A stretch of 53,462 nt of DNA from Bacillaceae bacterium S4-13-56 (GTDB lineage: Bacteria; Bacillota; Bacilli; Bacillales; JAWJLM01): NCBI GenBank assembly GCA_040191315.1, contig JAWJLM010000032.1, positions 1 through 53,462 on the forward strand, given 5' to 3'. A program made the translations under genes and the position numbers. Below, in pieces: positions 50,141 through 53,462 of the stretch. Position 1 is the stretch's first letter. Each line of letters opens with the position of its first letter. The notes below the pieces were generated by a model, which had not been told where the DNA came from, did no database searches, and saw only the letters and a program-made list of their open reading frames with translations.

Positions 50141-51943
50141 CTATTGTACTTGTTTTTTCTTAACAATAATCATAGTAGATCCAAGCATGAAAAGAATGAA
50201 TCCTAGTAAAACAAAATTCATATGATCAGTTGCTGTATCTGGCAGACGATTTCCTGTATCAACTGTTGGCTCGACCTCTTGTAAAGCTCCTTCAAATTGG
50301 AATACAGAACCCTTATCGGCCACAAAGCTTTGATAGGATACTAAAGCTAAAAATGCTTGCTGTGTTGCGATAGAGTCGCTTTTAGTTCCATCAATCAAGT
50401 GGCTGAATCCACCATCCTCTTGTTGAAACTTAAGTAGATGTTGAACGAGATTTCCGCCAGCCTTTGTAAATTCTGCACCAGTTGGATCAACCCCAACAGC
50501 TGCTAATCCTGCAATCACCTGAGAAACAGATTCACTAGAGTCTCCTCCATTAAGTTCGGAAAGAAACCCTCCCATATCATCCTGAGTTTGAGATAAAAAC
50601 GAAACGGCACGATTTACGGCAGCCCTAACTTCCGTTTGATCAAGATAAGGAGCTAGGCCACTTAAAGCCATTCCAGTAATGTCAGCACTAGCTGTTGTAC
50701 CAGTTAAGGCCCACGCTCCACCCTCAAGTTCAGCATTCAAGATGATTTCAATTAACTGATCCTTAGTGGTCTGATCTACTTCATAAGATCCACTGTCGAT
50801 AGCTAACAAGGCATAGATGGCCATATTAATCGAAGGTTCTTGTAAGTTTTTATGGTTAACCAGTGCTTCAACAAGGTCATAACCCTCAAAGTTAGTGGCA
50901 TCAACTCCAGCAGCCGTAAGTCCCATGATCAATTTTTCCAGGTCAAATACATTTCTAAATTCACCATTTACTTCCTTTACCTGCTTTGAGGCACTTTCTA
51001 CATAGGATGAAGGAATCTCCTTACCTGATTTCGCCAATGCCCAAATCCATGTTTCTTTTCCATATACATAAGCTATATTGTTTTCCTTTGCATAAACTGA
51101 AATTTGGTTGATTGCATTTTGGATGATCTCTTTATTGATAGTAGAAAGATCATCTTGCTGTGACTCATCTGAATCTCCTTCAGTCGGTGGAGAATCCTCT
51201 CCATCAGTCGGCGTCAAATAATTATCTAAAGTTAAAGTAATAGAATCGCCTTCCTGAACAGGGTAAGATACCATACCAACTTCCATTGCTTTTCCATTTA
51301 ATGATGTACCCCAAAAATCCCCTTCAACAAGCTCTGTGTTATCTATGTTGTTTACGAAGGTTAACCATTCACTGTCCACAGAGGCCTGGACCGTTACTCC
51401 ATTTTCTTGAGCCGCTTGGAGTAAGGCTGCATAGGCGTTGGAACCATTCATCACTTCTACTTCCGTTTTTGGTAGGACGTCTCCATTATTTGCTTTTGCT
51501 TCAACTGAAACTTTTACAGGTGCAGGTGGCTCTTTCCAAGATGAGATATATTTAAACATAATATCTTCAGCGTTTTTTACTTCATAACTAGATGCCCCTA
51601 CTCCCGCTTCCTTCCCATTTATAACAAAGGACCAATAAGCATCCCCCTCCGCTACTAGACCATTAATTCCAGTTAAAAACACTCCCATATCACTAGTCGA
51701 ATATTCAAGTTGGTCTTCCCCAACCACATCTAACAATACGTCAAAAGCTGTATCTCCCTCTTCAAAACCGACTGCAGTTAAAGGAAGAATTTCTTCCCCC
51801 TCGCCATCAATTGCTGAAATGGTAACCCCACGCTCTAAGGTAGCAGCATCAACCACTTCCGGTTGAACAAATACAAAACTGTTTACTAACAAAAAGAAGA
51901 TCGATAATACAGATAAAATTTTGTTTCTATTCATTGTTCTCAT
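50141..51943 (-). CDS. Sortase-anchored cobalamin-binding protein candidate (2x DUF4430 + alpha/alpha barrel)
   Basis: A 600-residue surface protein. Signal peptide at residues 1-34; two DUF4430 domains (about 35-133 and 145-240; EEGDTAFDVLLDVVGED, GINGLVAEGDAYWSFVINGK, and similar in the second); an acidic linker; an alpha/alpha toroid like prenyltransferase and terpene-cyclase barrels (about 268-555), with repeated QDDMGGF and QEDGGF turns; then LPDTA (567-571), a membrane helix and a KKK tail, a sorting signal for the wall. Animal intrinsic factor and transcobalamin combine the same two folds, barrel first. It lies first after the cobalamin riboswitch, so it probably captures cobalamin outside the cell. 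Ribosome site GAGGAGG. Confidence 0.88.
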   Translation of the reverse strand: MRTMNRNKILSVLSIFFLLVNSFVFVQPEVVDAATLERGVTISAIDGEGEEILPLTAVGFEEGDTAFDVLLDVVGEDQLEYSTSDMGVFLTGINGLVAEGDAYWSFVINGKEAGVGASSYEVKNAEDIMFKYISSWKEPPAPVKVSVEAKANNGDVLPKTEVEVMNGSNAYAALLQAAQENGVTVQASVDSEWLTFVNNIDNTELVEGDFWGTSLNGKAMEVGMVSYPVQEGDSITLTLDNYLTPTDGEDSPPTEGDSDESQQDDLSTINKEIIQNAINQISVYAKENNIAYVYGKETWIWALAKSGKEIPSSYVESASKQVKEVNGEFRNVFDLEKLIMGLTAAGVDATNFEGYDLVEALVNHKNLQEPSINMAIYALLAIDSGSYEVDQTTKDQLIEIILNAELEGGAWALTGTTASADITGMALSGLAPYLDQTEVRAAVNRAVSFLSQTQDDMGGFLSELNGGDSSESVSQVIAGLAAVGVDPTGAEFTKAGGNLVQHLLKFQQEDGGFSHLIDGTKSDSIATQQAFLALVSYQSFVADKGSVFQFEGALQEVEPTVDTGNRLPDTATDHMNFVLLGFILFMLGSTMIIVKKKQVQ

Positions 51944-51995
51944 TTTGTTTCCTCCTCGTATAAAAATTCACCAACTTAAGTACAATTAAAGACAA

Positions 51996-52028
51996 ATAAA
52001 AAAATACATTCCATAAAGAAATGTATTT
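51996..52028 (-). terminator. Riboswitch-controlled terminator
   Basis: Minus strand: AAATACATTTC, short loop, GGAATGTATTTTTTT, between the cobalamin aptamer and the first gene. It is the probable OFF structure of the riboswitch. Confidence 0.8.
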
Positions 52029-52114
52029 TAAATGTCTGCATCCTATCATGGCTACTTTCCTCCATGATCTACGCTGCAACATACACCTCCCTATTCTCGT
52101 AGGTCAAGTGGCGT

Positions 52115-52290
52115 AAAAATAGGCAGGTCTCCTGGCTCATGGTCAACACATCCTTTCACCTTCCCATCTCATGAAGACAGTGGTATTTTGAAAGGACACT
52201 CGCATATTACAGTGGCGGAACCGCGCCGGAATTATACCGGACTTCCCTATTAACCTTCCAAATGCTTATGAATTGGAAGGACCTATTTTG
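52115..52290 (-). promoter_or_regulatory. Cobalamin (B12) riboswitch
   Basis: On the minus strand the B12 box GCCAGGAGACCTGCC (52122-52136) is preceded by GCCACTGT, by AATAGGGAAGTCCGG, and by the P1 arm AAAATAGG (52282-52289) which pairs with CCTATTTT (52116-52123). It controls the five-gene ECF/DUF4430 operon through the terminator at 51996. Confidence 0.95.
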
Positions 52291-52451
52291 CCATATGAAA
52301 TTATAGTTTAATAGTAGGCAAATAAATCCAAACTGTCAATGTTTTAACACGTGCTGTATGTGTCAAGTTTTTCTCGATGTAGTTTTTATACCAATATTCC
52401 TGGCGCTCTATTTTTGTACACTTTATGGACCTACCGCGCTTGCGCTTGCTG

Positions 52452-52509
52452 ACCAGTAAGTAGTTGACACGTTCATAAATACCAAGAACCTGTTCAACTA
52501 CTTACTGGT
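52452..52509. terminator. Long hairpin at the transposase stop
   Basis: ACCAGTAAGTAGTTGA and its complement TCAACTACTTACTGGT form a 16-bp perfect stem next to the transposase stop codon. It may be the element's own terminator or part of its end. There is no long T run. Confidence 0.5.
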
Positions 52510-52511
52510 GT

Positions 52512-53462
52512 TTAACGAAAAGTCTTTAACAGTTGGCCCCTTGCAGTTGAGTGAGCTACGTACAGGCTTATAGTCCCTTGTTTCGCTCCTATCGACGGGC
52601 GTGTAGGCTGACGTAGTATTTGTGCCATTCGTACAGTCTGTTTCACATGACGCTGTTTCCTTTCACTTCTCCTTTGATGCTTAAGATAAACTTCACGTAA
52701 CGTTCCATTTAAAATACCTTGGATAACCTTTACCATTCCTTCTCCGCCTTCTTTACTCCAATGCATCCCTCTTTTTTTCATTCGGAAAGAAACGTGCCGT
52801 TGGTTGGACTCCATCGCTCCCAAGCTGCGAGCATCCTCAGGAGGATTCTCCACCTTTTCTCTCCAGTCAAAAATACGTTCCCAGTTACGGTTAATATACG
52901 TCCGAAATTCTTCAAGTTTTTTTTCGCCTTTTTGTTCTCCTAGCGTGCTTTCGAAGGTATCAATCCAACGTGTGAAATCATCTTGATTATGTTCTTTCAG
53001 TGCTTTTTTAACACCGTCCTTAAACACATTTTTCCCTCCACCAAATACACGATTTAATGCTTGGGAAACATGGTAGGGATCTAATTGATTGAGAACTGGA
53101 TATCTTGATTGGGAGAACGCTTCTTGAAACCTCTCCGCAGTATATCCAGCACCTCCATCACTATTACTCACAATTCTTGTATCTTCTAGTGAATATTCAT
53201 GGGCTGTAAAGGCTTGAACCTCTTTCCAAAACTCAGTTGTAGGTTGTGTAGTCAAAATGACTTTAGGCTCCTTTAAAGAAACACGCTTTCCGCTTTTTTT
53301 CCATCCTTCGTGAACTACCGCATGATGCACTTCTAGATTCTTTTTCTTCTTTGTTCCTCTAACAAATACACCGTCTGCCTCCGCATATAGAAAATCTACC
53401 TTTTTTCCTTCCGGGAGAAAGTCTGCTTCATCTAGCTCAACCACCATTTCCGTGTCGGCTTC
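52512..53462 (-). mobile_element. ISLre2-family transposase, 5' end beyond the window
   Basis: A partial frame of 316 codons that continues past the right edge. It matches the C-terminal part of ISLre2 (UPF0236) transposases: ELDEADFLPEGKKVDFLYAE then ADGVFVRG, IVSNSDGGAGYTAERFQEAF, LDPYHVSQALNRVFGG, and GAMESNQRHVSFRMKKRGMHW. The acidic residues of the catalytic core (D in ELDEAD/AEADG, D in NSDGGAGY) are visible. About 120-150 N-terminal residues should lie outside. It lies about 220 bases from the cobalamin riboswitch and does not interrupt the operon. Confidence 0.9.

Overview
The window comes from a low-GC, aerobic, endospore-forming Gram-positive bacterium of the Bacillaceae. Evidence is the strong AGGAGG-type ribosome binding sites, the S-box and cobalamin riboswitches, a CwlJ spore cortex hydrolase, and YabR, YfmL, MhqO/MhqD and MetI homologues resembling Bacillus proteins. 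There are no rRNA or tRNA genes. The only clear mobile gene is a transposase running off the right edge. Three families of short intergenic repeats (called A, B and C here) are scattered through the window.

Layout. 1-11 kb: mixed metabolic and transport genes, namely ridA, two MFS exporters, an S-box-controlled metI followed by a decayed metC, cwlJ, a VanW-like protein, a GNAT acetyltransferase and the helicase yfmL. 11-17 kb: a ba3-type cytochrome oxidase operon (subunits IIa, II and I, a SCO copper chaperone, a CtaG-like membrane protein), then a single-domain CuA-type lipoprotein and a convergent heme O synthase. 17-20.5 kb: yabR, a YetF-like protein, a tandem P-loop ATPase and an MviM-like oxidoreductase. 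20.7-31.7 kb: a complete-looking flavin-based extracellular electron transfer (EET) locus. It has two divergent arms (ecfT-ecfA-ecfA-dmkA-fmnB leftward, ndh2-eetA-eetB-dmkB rightward) around a near-perfect Rex operator, and nearby a two-repeat lipoprotein whose repeats each end in a sequence resembling the ApbE flavinylation motif. 32-39 kb: htpX, a ZorA/ZorB-like proton-motor pair without recognisable Zorya effectors, an SCP2 protein and a membrane transporter. 39-43 kb: mhqO-mhqD with a good MhqR-type operator, a KamA-family radical SAM enzyme and a beta-hydroxyacid dehydrogenase. 43-45.2 kb: a small alarmone synthetase operon carrying its own TetR regulator, with two palindromes at its promoter. 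45.3-46 kb: a FrnE/DsbA-like thiol oxidoreductase with an in-frame UGA exactly at the first catalytic cysteine. 46-52.3 kb: a cobalamin-riboswitch operon encoding an ECF transporter and two surface proteins with transcobalamin-like domains. 52.4 kb to the end: a partial ISLre2-type transposase.

The most notable points are these. (1) The UGA at the redox site of the FrnE-like protein is followed by a plausible bSECIS hairpin and a C-terminal CX4C pair, making it a candidate selenoprotein that ordinary annotation would truncate. (2) The B12 operon encodes a sortase-anchored protein with the same two fold types as animal intrinsic factor, in reversed order. (3) The EET locus has an unusual candidate flavin-carrier lipoprotein and an apparent Rex switch. 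(4) There is an orphan ZorAB-like motor. (5) An alarmone synthetase operon appears to be TetR-repressed. The EET arms, the ba3 oxidase and the heme O synthase together describe a flexible respiratory chain. DmkA and DmkB would make a dedicated quinone, Ndh2 would reduce it, EetA/EetB and flavinylated proteins would carry electrons outward, and Rex would tie expression to NADH/NAD+.
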